A DNA stretch of 64,000 nucleotides from Neofusicoccum parvum. Its lineage: Eukaryota; Ascomycota; Dothideomycetes; Botryosphaeriales; Botryosphaeriaceae. This document shows positions 12,003-24,100 of this stretch, one piece after another (position 1 is the stretch's first letter; every line of letters starts with the position of its first letter). Location: positions 1,798,001-1,862,000 of the forward strand of contig CP087217.1 of assembly GCA_020912385.1 (NCBI GenBank), read 5' to 3'. Made by a program: the position numbers and the translations under genes. The notes under the pieces were generated by a model, which was not told the DNA's origin, did not search any database, and saw only the letters and a list, made by a program, of their open reading frames with translations.

Positions 12003-15000
12003 ATACCTGCCTGCCCTGGTCAAATCTCACGATGATCCGCGCAACCTCGAACAGCAGCGGCATCTGCACGACTCGAAGAACCCGGCCTCGGGCGGGAGTC
12101 TTTCCAAATTAGGCCCACACCCTCCGCTGTCAACGATTAAGCGAACGGGCCGGGAAAATTGGGATCCCCTTCCCTACGGCTAATCCTTTCCTACGCGCCA
12201 GGGACAGGGGGTCTCCTCCACCTTCTCGGCCTGACCGCTGCAACCTTTGAGGCGTCGGGTGTGATCCGATTTGTGTGACCTCCGTTTCCTTATTGCTCGA
12301 TACTGCATTACCCTTTCCAATGTTCCTGTTCTCTCACCCTGGCTGGCGTATCCTGGCCATCGATGCGGGCCGGTATGCACGACCGGCAAACGTGCTGCTT
12401 CAATATTCGCCACCACCATGGCGGTCCCTTCCTGTTTCGATGCAGCTGCGGTAAATTTCCAAATAAACCTTCCTCAAACGGACTGACCCCCCACTTGTAA
12501 ACTTGCTTCTTGCTTCAAACTCTTTTCGATTCACCGGCGTAACGGGGTGTGTGGTGAGGTTTCACTTTCGTCTTTTCCACTGTCGATGTGTTTTCTTTTC
12601 TTCTCCATAACGGATCACAAGACTTGCTTTCAACGCGTAATGTGGATGAGTAAAGGACAGGATAAGGGTGGCTGGCACTGGTTTTCTTTGATTCCTTCAA
12701 CCTGGTTTTTTTTTTCATGCGTTCGGGAGGGGTCATGGATGCTCTGCAATGCGATCAACGGTTTGCGATGTTGTATGGATCAACCCGAACACCCCGCGAG
12801 CACCCCCTCGCCATGCGCCACCAATACCGCGCCTCACGTGCAACACGGGGAGAAGGCCGGGTTCGATAGCGGGTGTTTGCTTGCATTAGTGTGGCTGCAG
12901 GCATCCGAACAGATAGTCTCCTACCCCACACACACACCTACTTGCTTTTCTGGGGCTCTCTCATGGCGCAATGGGACGGTACGGGAAAAGAAATGATACA
13001 AAAAGCATCAGCAAGAAAAAGTTGATTGCTATTGCTTTGCTTAGCTTCTGTCTCCATTTAAAGTAGCTTCAAAGCGTTGATGAAGGAAATGTATCACGAG
13101 AGAGCCGGTGAGCCGGGATTGTTGGAGAAGGGCAGGAACCCTGAACAACGAACCCATCACCAGCAGTACGTAGTAGCGAGCACGTCTTGTCTCATCAGTT
13201 GTAGATCAAATCCTGAATTTCCTCACATAATGACTATTCGCGCGGGATGATGGCCGAGAGGGCCGTTTTGTGAGAGGGCTATTCTATACGGTGCTCTACG
13301 CGCTACCCGGGCTCTATCGAACGATCTCTCTTTTTCAATAGTCTATTTTCTTTCCAGCTAGCTCTAGGTTCGTGGCGGTGCTCGCTCTCAACGGCGCGTT
13401 CGCTCGCGTACGGGCCGCTGCTGCAGCTGCAAGTTTCAGACGCATTCGCGCCTCCCGTTTTCCTATTAAGGTCTAAGACAAAATGAAGGGCCTCACCTCC
13501 CTTCCCGTTCCTCTTTTGGGACTAACAAGCCGTTGGAACGATTGCTGTGGCGCTTTTCCTCCCCCCCGCGGGAAGGATTCTTGCATCACTCATTCTACCG
13601 GCCGCCGTTTTTTTTTTTTCGTGTCGTTGTTTTTGATAGACGAAAAGGTCTGGACGACGGGATTGCGCGATCATCCCCTTCTTTCTCAGCAGGTATCGTT
13701 CCCTCCACTCCCCCCCCCCTTTTTTTCCCGTTCCTGTTTGACCGGTCGTTCGTCCTCTGCCCGGCCAGTGGCGACGGGCGGAAGACGCCACGCCGTGTCT
13801 CAATTGACGAGAAAAGCACCTACCCCTCGCCCACCCCCCGGAAGCAATTTTGAAGGCAGGAACGGGGAGGGCAGGGCGGGAGGGCAAGAAGCGATCCTCT
13901 GTTAAACACTAGCGAGCTTAAAAACCAAGGCGGTTGGAGTTCCCATTGGAGGGATTTGATTTCTAGCGTTTTCGTGCGCGCGCGCTCTATAGATTGATTG
14001 AGGGTCTGTCTGGCAACCCGCGGGATGGATAAACTTGGCACGATACGGTGCTCGGATACGAACGACGAGCAGGCCTGTCGGCTGTCAGAGAGGGGAACAC
14101 GCTTTTGGAGCAGGGAAGTGGCGGGGCGGGCCATCCGCATCGCATGCCCGCCGCTCGCCGGCCCCCCCGTTGGTTGACTTTTTGGCTTTTTCGTCGCGCC
14201 TGGAACGACGGCGGCGGGCTGGGACGCATGCGGTCGGGTAGGTAGTGCGTCGAAAATCATCGTACGACAAAGACGGTGAGGGAGGGACGGAAATAAACAG
14301 GGCAACGTAAGCTGAAGCGTGGTGAGTGCGTAGGTGTCGGAAGCTTTGGAGGAATGGTCCTCCTGGTTTGCCAGTGAGCAGTGGTGTGGGGAAGGGGGGG
14401 AACCGAGGGCACGGCGGTGGACCGATTGGGGAAAGGAACGAGCGGACGGTAAGCGATGGGAATGGGACGGGTGGTGGCGAATATCAGGATGATGCCTGCT
14501 GCGGTGTTTCTATTCTCAACGGCCGGTGGTGGCGGCGCGGGCTGTGGTTCACTTTCACGTAGCGGCATTTTTTTGGTTGCTTGTTGGAAAAGGTCTCACA
14601 TCACATAACCGATCGCTCAGCTATCTTTTACCTTTTTCTTCCCTCCCTCCGTTGTCGTCTTTCCCTTTGGGGCGAAAGAGGCAATGGTGCGAGAAGAGGC
14701 ACCGAGCTTTTAGGGGGATCATCGTTGATTGTTTTGATTGCTCTTGCTTCGTAAGGACCTTGGTTGTAACTGTTTCTGTTTCTTCTAGGTAAGTCGTTGT
14801 TCCCTTCGTCCGAGATGACCCGGTCGGCTACTCCCTTCACTTTTTTTTTTTTTTTGCAAAGGCGTCATCCGCAGGTATCCATCGAAATGTGGAATGAGCA
14901 CGTATATACGAAGCGGCAATGGCGCGGTGAAGTCGGGGAAAAGAAAAGGTCATCAAGAGCATCAAAAAGAGGGCAGCTTGCGTACATCTGGCATGACAGG

Positions 15001-18000
15001 ATGACGTTGTGCCGGGGGCTGGGCTAGATTCAGGTACGTTTCGATTATCACTCACAATACCTTTCTACGGAGTATAATCCGTCGGGGCTTTTTTCCCTGC
15101 CAAGCCCAGTCTGTGTACATCATTCGCTGACGGCTCCTCTCAGCTCGTTGCGCGCGTTCCCAACATCTCCAGTCGAGGGTCCACATGCGTGGTCATATTT
15201 TTCTCTCTGTTCCTTTTGCTCCGCACGTCCCACTGGTCCATCCGGGCAGCAGGACACCCTTTCACTGGCTGAAGCTGAAGGTGTAAGACAGGACGGTGGG
15301 GAAGCTGTACGATGGATGAGTCGTGAGAGCGGCAAAGCTGATGGAGCTGACAAGGCAAGCAGACGGACAATCAGTCACGCGTTGGTTGCCTTTCGGAAAA
15401 GGACCCGAACGCGGACTTGTCGCTCTGATACCTCCTGATACCGCAGGCGTTCTAGCTGGACCTGGTTTCTTTGCCGATTACGACCCAGGCAGTTCATGCT
15501 GCCAGAGACATGCAGCCAGCATGACGGACGCGCTTCCTGCTTGCCCGCAAGCGGCAAGCCTGCGTGCTGATACCGGCGGTTCTCTCCGCGCGTGTAAGTC
15601 TTTTGGTCCGGGCTTGTCTGAGGTCTGCTTGAGCTGCGCGGGCTACATTACGCAACGTACGTCGTGTGCAGGTTTCAATAAAGCTTTGAGAGCAGCAGCA
15701 TAAGCAGGGACGGAGAACGGAGAGGCAGATAGGGCGGCTGGCCAACCAGACCGGAGAGGCGGGCGAGGCTGCAGCGGCAGCTCATGCATGGCGCAGGCGC
15801 AGCACGCCTCGCGTCTTGATACACGCGCAGCGCTCGCGCGTCCGCGCTCCAGCGAATGCGTTCTGCGGGCAAAGCTGATCCCGCGCCAGCGCTGCGCAAA
15901 TCCGCATCCGACGGGCGGCACGGTGGAGGCTGGGACCACCTGCAGGCCGACTCTGGGTGCGGTGGGCGGAGGAGCAGCTCTGCGTGCGGCGCACCACAAT
16001 GCGGGCGCCACGCCTGCATCCTTCATGCAGCGCCGTCCGCTCTCTTTCCCCTTCTGCGGACGACGGCCCGCTCGGCTCCCACGGCAGGTGTCTGAGGAGG
16101 CAGATGACCGGTTTTGATGGGTGCGTCCTCTTGTCATCAGCACGCACAGTTCCTGGATTCAGGCTCACCGGTCAAAGTGGGAATTCCAGCACGGTGGGGG
16201 CCCATGCGGTGGAAACACCCGTTGCTTGGCGCGGCGCGGGCATGCAATCGCGTGGGTGGGCGCTGGCCCGCACCGCGTCCGCATCCGCAGCGTGAGCGAC
16301 GCGAGCCAGCGGCGGACCGAAACGAAACCGACGCGGGCGCTGGGCCGGGCGCGTCGCGTCGCTTGGCCGAGAGATGGGGGAGGGCGGTGGGCAGCGAAAG
16401 CGCGCGGACGGTGTGGAGAAGGGTTCCTGGTGTTGCGGAGAGCGAGGGGGCGTGGTGTTGGCCCTCTGCGGCGTGCGAGGCAGCCAGCCCTGCCGGCGCG
16501 CATGCCTCAGGCCCGCGGCGACATGAGTGCGAGATACTTAGACACGCCTCCAGCTGTGCTGTGCTCTCCATTGCGCGGAAATTGGACGTGCCGCAAGACG
16601 GGCTCGTGATGGTGCGAGAGTCGCGTAGTGCGTTGCGTACGAGTGTCCAGCGGCAGCATGCACCCGACCGAGTGCCGCATGGCTGCTCAGCGCGTCTGGA
16701 GGCACGAGTAGGTTGAAGTTCGGCGTCGGAAGGCGGCCGTGGTGACGCTCGGCAGCGCAAGCAATCGCCGGCGGGCGGCGGCGGGCGCAGGAAGGGGCCG
16801 GCCAGGAGATTGCGTTGGGGCTACGGATTACGCTCCCAGGCGCTGCAACTGCATTCTCAGGCCTGCTCTCGTCTGGGGAAATCCAGGGCACAGTCGGAGT
16901 CGGCAGCTCTCAGACAACATGCACCCCGCGTTTGGTGAGGACCGGCCGGTCTAGATGCGGTGCTCGGGGTCTTGGGGGCATCCGTGCTATCACGGACTCC
17001 CGCGTTCTGGAGGAGGAGCGCTGGCGCCGCAGCCAGCTTACGTACCTGCGGTGGAGCTGCGCACGAATGCAGACGCAATTGCGTGGGCTTCTCCCGACTA
17101 TATCTCTGCGCCGTCCGCCGCCCGCGTTCTGTGTCCTCTCGTCGGCCTTGCGACGATGCTCTTCAAACCTGCTTGCCGGCCGCGCTGCTATGACGAGCGC
17201 GGCTCCACAGTCGCGGCGCGCACGGCCGCGCGCCTTGCTGCCTTGCCTTGGACACGAGTTTCCATATGACTGACGTCGCAATAGTTCGGACACCGAGCGG
17301 GAAAGAGATGGGCGAGCAGCGAACGGGCGCGGCGACTTGACAGGCGAGCACCCCAACCGCTGGTGGCGAGGCGAGGGCGGCGAGGGCGGCAGCGGGCGGT
17401 TCGTATTGTCGCTTTGGTGGTGGCGGTGATGTCGCATCATCGTATCGCGCTGAAGAGGCAAGCCAGGCCGCATTCCTGTCCAACGTCACGCTCGCGCTGG
17501 CGGTTGCGCACGCGATGCCGCCGGCTTCTCCAGAGTTTCCAGACGCAGCCACGCAGGCGCAGCGCAGCGCAGCGCAGCCGGCCGTCGCTGGGGCGCGCGC
17601 AGAGGCTGGGATCTGCGCAATCGATAAGAGCTGGGCCTGTGATTTGCGGGGGAGGTCTATTCTTGCACGTTGCTAGGCCAGGCGGCGCAAACATCCTTCC
17701 AAGGAACCTTGTTTCACCCAGACAAGCAGCGCGCCCTCGCAGCCGCTGCCAGCGCCATCTCCGTCTCTTTCCTCCGCCGTCCTCTGCGCCGCTGCGTGCG
17801 ACCGGAACTGCTCGAGTGTCCTGCGCTGTTCGTGTCCGCCGTCGCCTGCCCGCGCCCTGCGTCCGCCGCCTGCCGCCCCATCTGCGCCCATCTGCGCCCA
17901 TCTGCGCGCCGCCCTGCAGTGCGGCTGTGTTGATTACCCACCAAGCTTCTGAACCCGGCTGCCAGCCAAGGCAGCCCGCAGCCGCGGACCGCGTGAAACG

Positions 18001-18005
18001 CGAGA
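12003..18005. other. 6-kb intergenic stretch without supported gene
   Basis: This covers the 3' flank of the DUF8032-like gene and the 5' flank of the glucanase gene. T/C-rich tracts occur at about 13600-13740 and 14840-14860, and GC-rich DNA at 15.7-17.9 kb. Open frames on both strands show no recognisable domain. Immediately upstream of the glucanase are a GCGCA pentanucleotide tandem (about 17550-17576) and a 10-bp element CATCTGCGCC repeated three times (about 17879-17910). These may be part of its leader or promoter. Confidence 0.55.
17879..17910 (+). repeat. Three tandem copies of a 10-bp element
   Basis: CATCTGCGCC is repeated three times about 100 bp upstream of the start codon of the GH17 gene. 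It could be a replication-slippage product or a repeated factor-binding site in the promoter or leader. There is no evidence for either beyond position. Confidence 0.6.
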
Positions 18006-20156
18006 ATGCCCTCCCAACCTCCTTTTCCCAGAAGCTTCTCCTTCGACAACGACGACGACGGCCATTTCCAACACCCTCCACCGTACGCGACTCATGTCTC
18101 GCAGCCCCCGCCCGTAGCTGCTGCACCACCCGACCACAGCCTCCCGCCGCCGCCGCCCCAGCATCGCAATTTCGACAGCTTCGCTCCGGCTGCGACCGGG
18201 CCCTCCGCCTACGACGCTCTGCGCACCCCCAACCGCCAGTCCATCACAACGCCTGGCATGGACAACTTAGGTGAGTCGGCCGCCGGCGGTGGCATTGCCG
18301 GCATCGCGCTCGGCGTCGCAAACTCCAACGAGCGCGAGAGCGGCCTGCGCGCCTTGCGCGGTGCCGACCCTGCCCGGGACCGTTGGGGAGCTGGTGGTAA
18401 CAGTCTCCCAGGAAACCAGCAGCATCACCCGTACTCGGCCTACTCGCCCTACAATTCCACCCCGTCCACCCCCCATCACGCCATGAATCCCGCCGCCTAC
18501 AGTTCGCAGGAGCCCTTCGCCAACCCTAGCGCCAACGTGTCGCGCCCTTCGCTCAACAGCCACTCGAACCGCTCGGCCAATGACGGCTACTCATCCTTCT
18601 CTGATGACCCCTACCAGTACCACTCCAGATCCGCCCCCTTCGGAGCCATTGACCCCAACGACATCGAGGATGACGGTGATGACGGCATCCCGCCCCCGGA
18701 CCCCAAGCGTAAGACGCTGCTCAGCAAGAAGGGCGCAGCTGCCGCCGCCGCCGGTGCCGGTGGTGCCGCAGCTCTGGCTAACCTCAACCGTGATGGGAGT
18801 GGGAACTACGGGCCCTTGCCTGGTGGAAACACCGAGTACACCCACGATAACCAAGGCGTAGAGAAGGCTGGCTGGGGCCAAGCAGCAGCCAACAAGAACG
18901 GCAAGAAGCGTCTACTGACAATTGTCCTCGTTGCTCTTGTCGTAGTAGCGGTCATTGTTGGTGTCGTCGTAGGTGGTGTGCTCGGCAGCAGAGCTGGTCA
19001 GCCCGACGACAGCTCCAACGGTCCATCAGCGGCCTCTGATACCCAGAAGAATGGTGATCTGGACAAGAACTCTGATGAGATCAAGGCTCTGATGAACAAC
19101 CCCGACCTTCATGTCGTCTTCCCCGGAATGGACTACACGCCTCTCAATGCCCAGTATCCGGACTGCCTTCACAACCCGCCAAGCCAGAACAACATCACCC
19201 GTGACGTCGCCGTTATGAGCCAACTCACCCCTGCGATTCGCCTCTACGGTACCGATTGCAATCAGGTAAGCAATGTCTAAGACTCGACTTTTGATTTAAG
19301 ATGTTGACGCAGGTGGTGTCTCAGACTGAGATGGTCCTCCACGCCATTGACCGCCTTGGCCTCACGGATACCAAGGTCTGGCTCGGTGTTTGGCTTGGCA
19401 ACAACGACACAACCAACGACCGGCAGCTCTCACAGTTCTGGGAGATCATGGACAAGCACCAGGCCGATCCTTTCGCCGGCGTCATCGTCGGCAACGAGGT
19501 TCTCTACCGCAAAGATTTGACCGCCACCGAACTCGGAAAGATCCTGGGTGACGTGAAGAAGAACCTCACGTCCCACAACTGGGATCTCCCTCTCGCGACC
19601 TCTGATCTTGGTGACAACTGGACTGAGGACCTGGCGACCGAGGTTGACGTCATCATGGCCAATATTCATCCATTCTTTGCCGGCGTCGAGGCGTCGCAGG
19701 CAGCAAGCTGGACGTGGAGCTTCTGGCAGAATAAGGATGTTGCTGTCACCAAGAATCTCCAGGGCAAGACCCATGTCATTAGCGAAACCGGATGGCCCTC
19801 TGGCGGTGGTAACGATTGCGGAGCATCGACATGCACAAGCGACACCCAGGGTAGTGTGGCCGGTGTTGACGAAATGAACATCTTTCTAGAGGATTGGGTA
19901 TGCCAAGCCTTGAAGAACGGCACGGAGTACTTCTGGTAAGTTTTTTTTTTTTTAATTACCAAGGCAGGATATACGACTTTCTTGCTGACATCACCAATCC
20001 AGGTTCGAACTTTTCGACGAGCCTTGGAAGATCATGTACAACACCAAGGACGAGAACTGGGAAGACAAGTGGGGCCTCATGACCGTCAACCGCGAGCTCA
20101 AGTCCGGCGTCAAGATCCCCGATTGTGGCGGCCAGAAAGCCACGCTGTCGAGATAG
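18006..20156 (+). CDS. btgC: Glucan endo-1,3-beta-glucosidase, membrane-anchored GH17
   Basis: Exons 18006-19265, 19325-19935 and 20003-20156 give 674 residues. The enzyme hydrolyses internal beta-1,3-glucan bonds for cell-wall remodelling. Residues 1-300 are a Ser/Pro/Asn-rich, probably cytosolic tail. A basic KNGKKR stretch precedes one hydrophobic segment at about 303-326, so it looks like a type II membrane protein with the catalytic domain outside. The GH17 domain fills about 350-660. The expected acid/base Glu is in VGNEVLYR (about 478) and the nucleophile Glu in [10 protein letters not shown] (about 574). The first intron is drawn to the acceptor at 19324 because this yields [14 protein letters not shown], as in other family members; an acceptor 12 nt earlier (19312) also keeps frame. 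Architecture and length match Aspergillus BtgC. A convergent Doa10 gene lies downstream. High confidence. Confidence 0.95.
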
Positions 20157-21119
20157 CCGTCCCGTCTCGGAGAGGGGCCGATTGAGCATTTCTTGTTTGT
20201 TACTTCTTCGTGTAATTGCTACGCGACATTTGGCGTTTTATAGGGGCATGGTAAACATTGCAGGTCAGCGTTTACGGGTCATACACTTTCCTTGGGTCTG
20301 AGGAAGGAGTGGTACGGTAAGCACGCATTGGACTGGAGCATCGATCCGTGGAATCGGCATCATCGTGGACGGGGATTTTAATCCACATCACCCCCCGGGC
20401 CAAGCGATATGTTGTATTTTCTGGATGCAGAGGAAGCGCCATAGATGTTGGAAAGGGGGAAGAAACGGTCGGGGTTCTGGGGGAAAACGTAATGAGCTCG
20501 TTCGACCGCACATGACGTGTGGGAAGGGATGGGAGGGTCTTTAATGTAGATATGTAGATCACATGCGCGGTCATGCACGCGGGCGAAATGAGATGTAAAT
20601 TACTCTTTTCAACGTCTGATCCTTGGAATAGGTGCATGCAGTTCTGCTGAACGCAAATAGCTGACGTGCTCCGAACGCTAGATGTGTGGTGAGGTGTCAA
20701 TGTCTCGTACAACGCTCGCTACTATCAACTGTACGCTAAATCTACCACCTGAACCCGCCTCTCCTTCATCCACACACGAGCCACCCCGCGCGCGAGCGAA
20801 TCAACAAACATGCTTGCAGGAAAAAGAAGACGGGGAGGATAGCATCATGATCACTCACACCCACAAGAGCACACATGCAGTCATCTCTGTCCGGCCACTG
20901 ACCGTCGACTCGTTAGAAATCGGACGCGCTCATGACGAAAGGGCAGAGAACACAAAGAAAATCGAAAGCATTCTATCATTCTCCCCCAGATCAGACATCG
21001 ATCCGTCTCATTTCCCGACGCCAAGCTAAACAACAAGAAAAAAAGCTCCCTATAAAGCGCTTGGTCGGACCTAAGCGCATGCAAGCCCCGGTTTCTTCGC
21101 AACTCACTCCCCTCACCCT
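20157..21119. other. Convergent 3' flanks, no gene
   Basis: This interval of about 960 bp lies between the 3' ends of the glucanase (+) and the Doa10-like gene (-). It is presumably their 3' untranslated regions and terminators. I see no coding feature. Confidence 0.6.
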
Positions 21120-24100
21120 CTACGCAGCGGCAGCGCTGGACTCCGGCTCCGGCGCCGCGGTGATGATGTTCGACCCGGCCCTCCGCTCGCCCAGGTTGTG
21201 CAGGCGCTCGCCGATGAGGTAGACCTCGTCCTTGATGCGCTGCCTCCAGCGCTCGGTGGCCTGCACGGTGCCCCAGGCCATCCACGCGCTCAGGCCGACC
21301 GCCAGCGCGAGCGGGTAGACCAAAGTATAGATCTTAGTCTTGGTCTCCGCGTCAACGCTCGCGTAGTACGTCGAGTTGGCGATCTGGGCGAGCGTGAGCG
21401 GCAGGAGGAGCGTGGCGGCGAAGAAGACGCCGATGGGCAGAACGAAGGCGCGCGTGGCGAGGCGGGCGTTGGGATGGAGGTAGCCGTCGCGGACGACGGC
21501 TTGCAGGGCGCGCGAGATGAGCGAGCGGGGGTTCCAGAGGAGGATGCGCGCAGCGATGCGTGCGTACAGGAACCCCAACGTCCAGTCTTGGATGATGTGG
21601 ATGACGTGCGTCTCGCCTGGGCCGAGATAGGCGTGCAGGGGGATCAGGACGTAGAATTCGAGGAAGACGGCGAAGAGGACGGGCAGGACGACGATGAGAG
21701 CACCATATACGTAGGCAATTGAAGCAGCCTGTGCGGCATACTGGCCCAAGATGGAAAAGGTGGAGTAAGTTGTGTTGAACGGATGTCGGAAGGAGTGCGC
21801 GGCAAAGTTGAAGATGTTGCGCAGGTGGAAGGCACCATAAGCAGCAGCGCCGAGGATGTAGATGCCAACAGAAAATGCGTAGATGTCGTTGATGTGGGCA
21901 CCCTCTGGCATGAAGGCAGAGAATAGACGTCGGCCAAAGAGAAGAGGGATGACAGTCACGCCAACACCAGTGGCTGCGGCAAAGAGCCAAATAGCCACGA
22001 CGAATAGGCAAATGCGGAAGCGGAACCACGGCGGGATGTACACAGTCTCCGTCAGGTCAGAACTCTTCCCATGTATTGGGTCATCCTCGGCGTTTCCATC
22101 AAGTCGGTTGTCGGAGATATCGACGTCAACGAATACTGATTGGCCTCTGCGTATGCGAACCTGGTCCGAAGCTGGCGCACGAACGTATTTCCCGTCAAAA
22201 AGGAAATACACCTCGGTATTGCGGTCTTCAGCGAGCAGTTGTCGATCAGGACCGATAACTGGTTCCTCGACATTGCCTTTCTTTCGCTGGAACCAGGCCA
22301 ACCAGGTACGCCTCATATGCCGGCCGCGCTCATCGAGATTCTTCTCTCCAAACAAGAAATCCGATAGCCTCAGAGCACGCGCACACTTTCGGAACCACCA
22401 TTGGTACATCTCATGGAGGCCATCGCTTGGTTTGAAGAGCTTGATAACCAAAGGCGTCAGGAAGTTGAAAAACAGCAGATCCAGAGGGAACTCCATCGAC
22501 GGGTCATTGGTCGCCCAGTGGATCGGGAGCACCCCGTCGAAGCCATAATAAAGACTCCAGACGACTCCACCCAAGCAGCAGATAACCAGTGCTCCATAAA
22601 CGAATGCACTGAATGCGATCTTACGAAGTTGACCAGTGACGCTCCGTTCGAGCACGTCTCGCACAGGGTGGAAGGTTGGGTCGTCAGGATCCCGGATGAA
22701 ATAGAGCACACCGGTTCGCATGATCTTCCGGCACATGGATACAAAGAGCGCGAAGTGGAACATGTAGCATGTGCCAACAAACCAATGGACGAAGCCGGCT
22801 GTCCAGGGAGAATTGCGGGCAAATTCGATTCGGGAGGAAACGGTTGCTTGCTCGAACAAGGGAAGTAATGCTCCGTCGAGAAGAATGCCACAGTAAAGAG
22901 GAAAGGCAATCATCTCAATGCTGATGATCAGGATCACCTTCAGAACACCTCCGGCTTGCTGCAAGACATCTGAGATGATGCCCTCCACACGGCGGCCATT
23001 TTGTGAGCTGGTGAAGGGTGTTCCCCTTTTCAAATACAGTGCACCAGCTACTGCAAAGAAAATGTAACCGGCCAGGATTGCGATGACACGGTCGTTGGTA
23101 GTCCAGTATTCAAAATTAGAGTCCACAGCTGCTGCGGTACTATTGCCTGCGTCCAGCTTCAAGGAGAGACCATTGGCAGTCGATAGGGTTGGCAAAGAGG
23201 CCCGGAAACTGCTGGCTAGAGAAGCACACATGGACACACTTGATTCGATGAAACGACCTAGAGCAGAGAATACGGAAAAAGATTCCATGCTGGTTACCTT
23301 GCCGTAAACATCAGCAATGCCGGTCCAAATCAAGGCAAGGAACTCGTTCAGGGTTCGTTGAAGTGAGCGCAGCGCAGCGTGAGAGCTAATCGAGAGATGG
23401 AGGTAATCCGAGTCTATGCTAGTACCAGCGAGTGTGAAAAGTTTCGATACGCGTTCGACTGCTGATTCGGCGACTGTCCGGGTTGAGGAAGCTGCTGAAT
23501 CCAGAGACTTGTACGAACCAATGAAGGGCAGTACCAGGCGGAGCACAAAGATCGACCAATAGACCGCCGCAGCTCCAAGAAACAGCACTGAGTCAACGAT
23601 GAGGTCCGCCGCAGCTGACAGAACTCGAAGAGGTAGCTTCAAGAACAACCATACAGGTCTGCCAAGTGACAGGAGGACGACTTTGCCCCAGAGGTACGGG
23701 ATCCAAACAGCCACGGCGACGGTGGCCGATATTAGGACGGCACTGAAAAGAGCGTTCTGGAAGAGTCCGACAAGCGGACCCTGCATCCCGATAAGCTCCA
23801 TGATCCCCTCGAGATCCTCAGCATCCTCAATCGCTTCTTGGTCCATGATGTCTATGCCTGCTTGCGCAGCGGCTGCAGCAACTTCAGGGTCGCGTGCTGC
23901 GTCAGGGTCGTCAAAACCATCGCCGATAATTGCATCGCGCTGAACGAAGGGAGCCTCGTCTGCTAGGTTCTGGACAATGTGCTCTTCGTTAGGGCCCAAA
24001 ACTCCGTCCTCGTCAGCCAAAACAATATCACCCCACAGCCAGTAGTAAACGCGATCCCAAAGACCAGCATCCGCCGGAGGTTGGTTGGGACGGGGCTGAG

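Noticed and set aside
12845..12880. Possible tRNA B-box (GGGTTCGATAGC)
   Set aside because: The flanks do not pair into a T-stem and no A-box is at the right distance.
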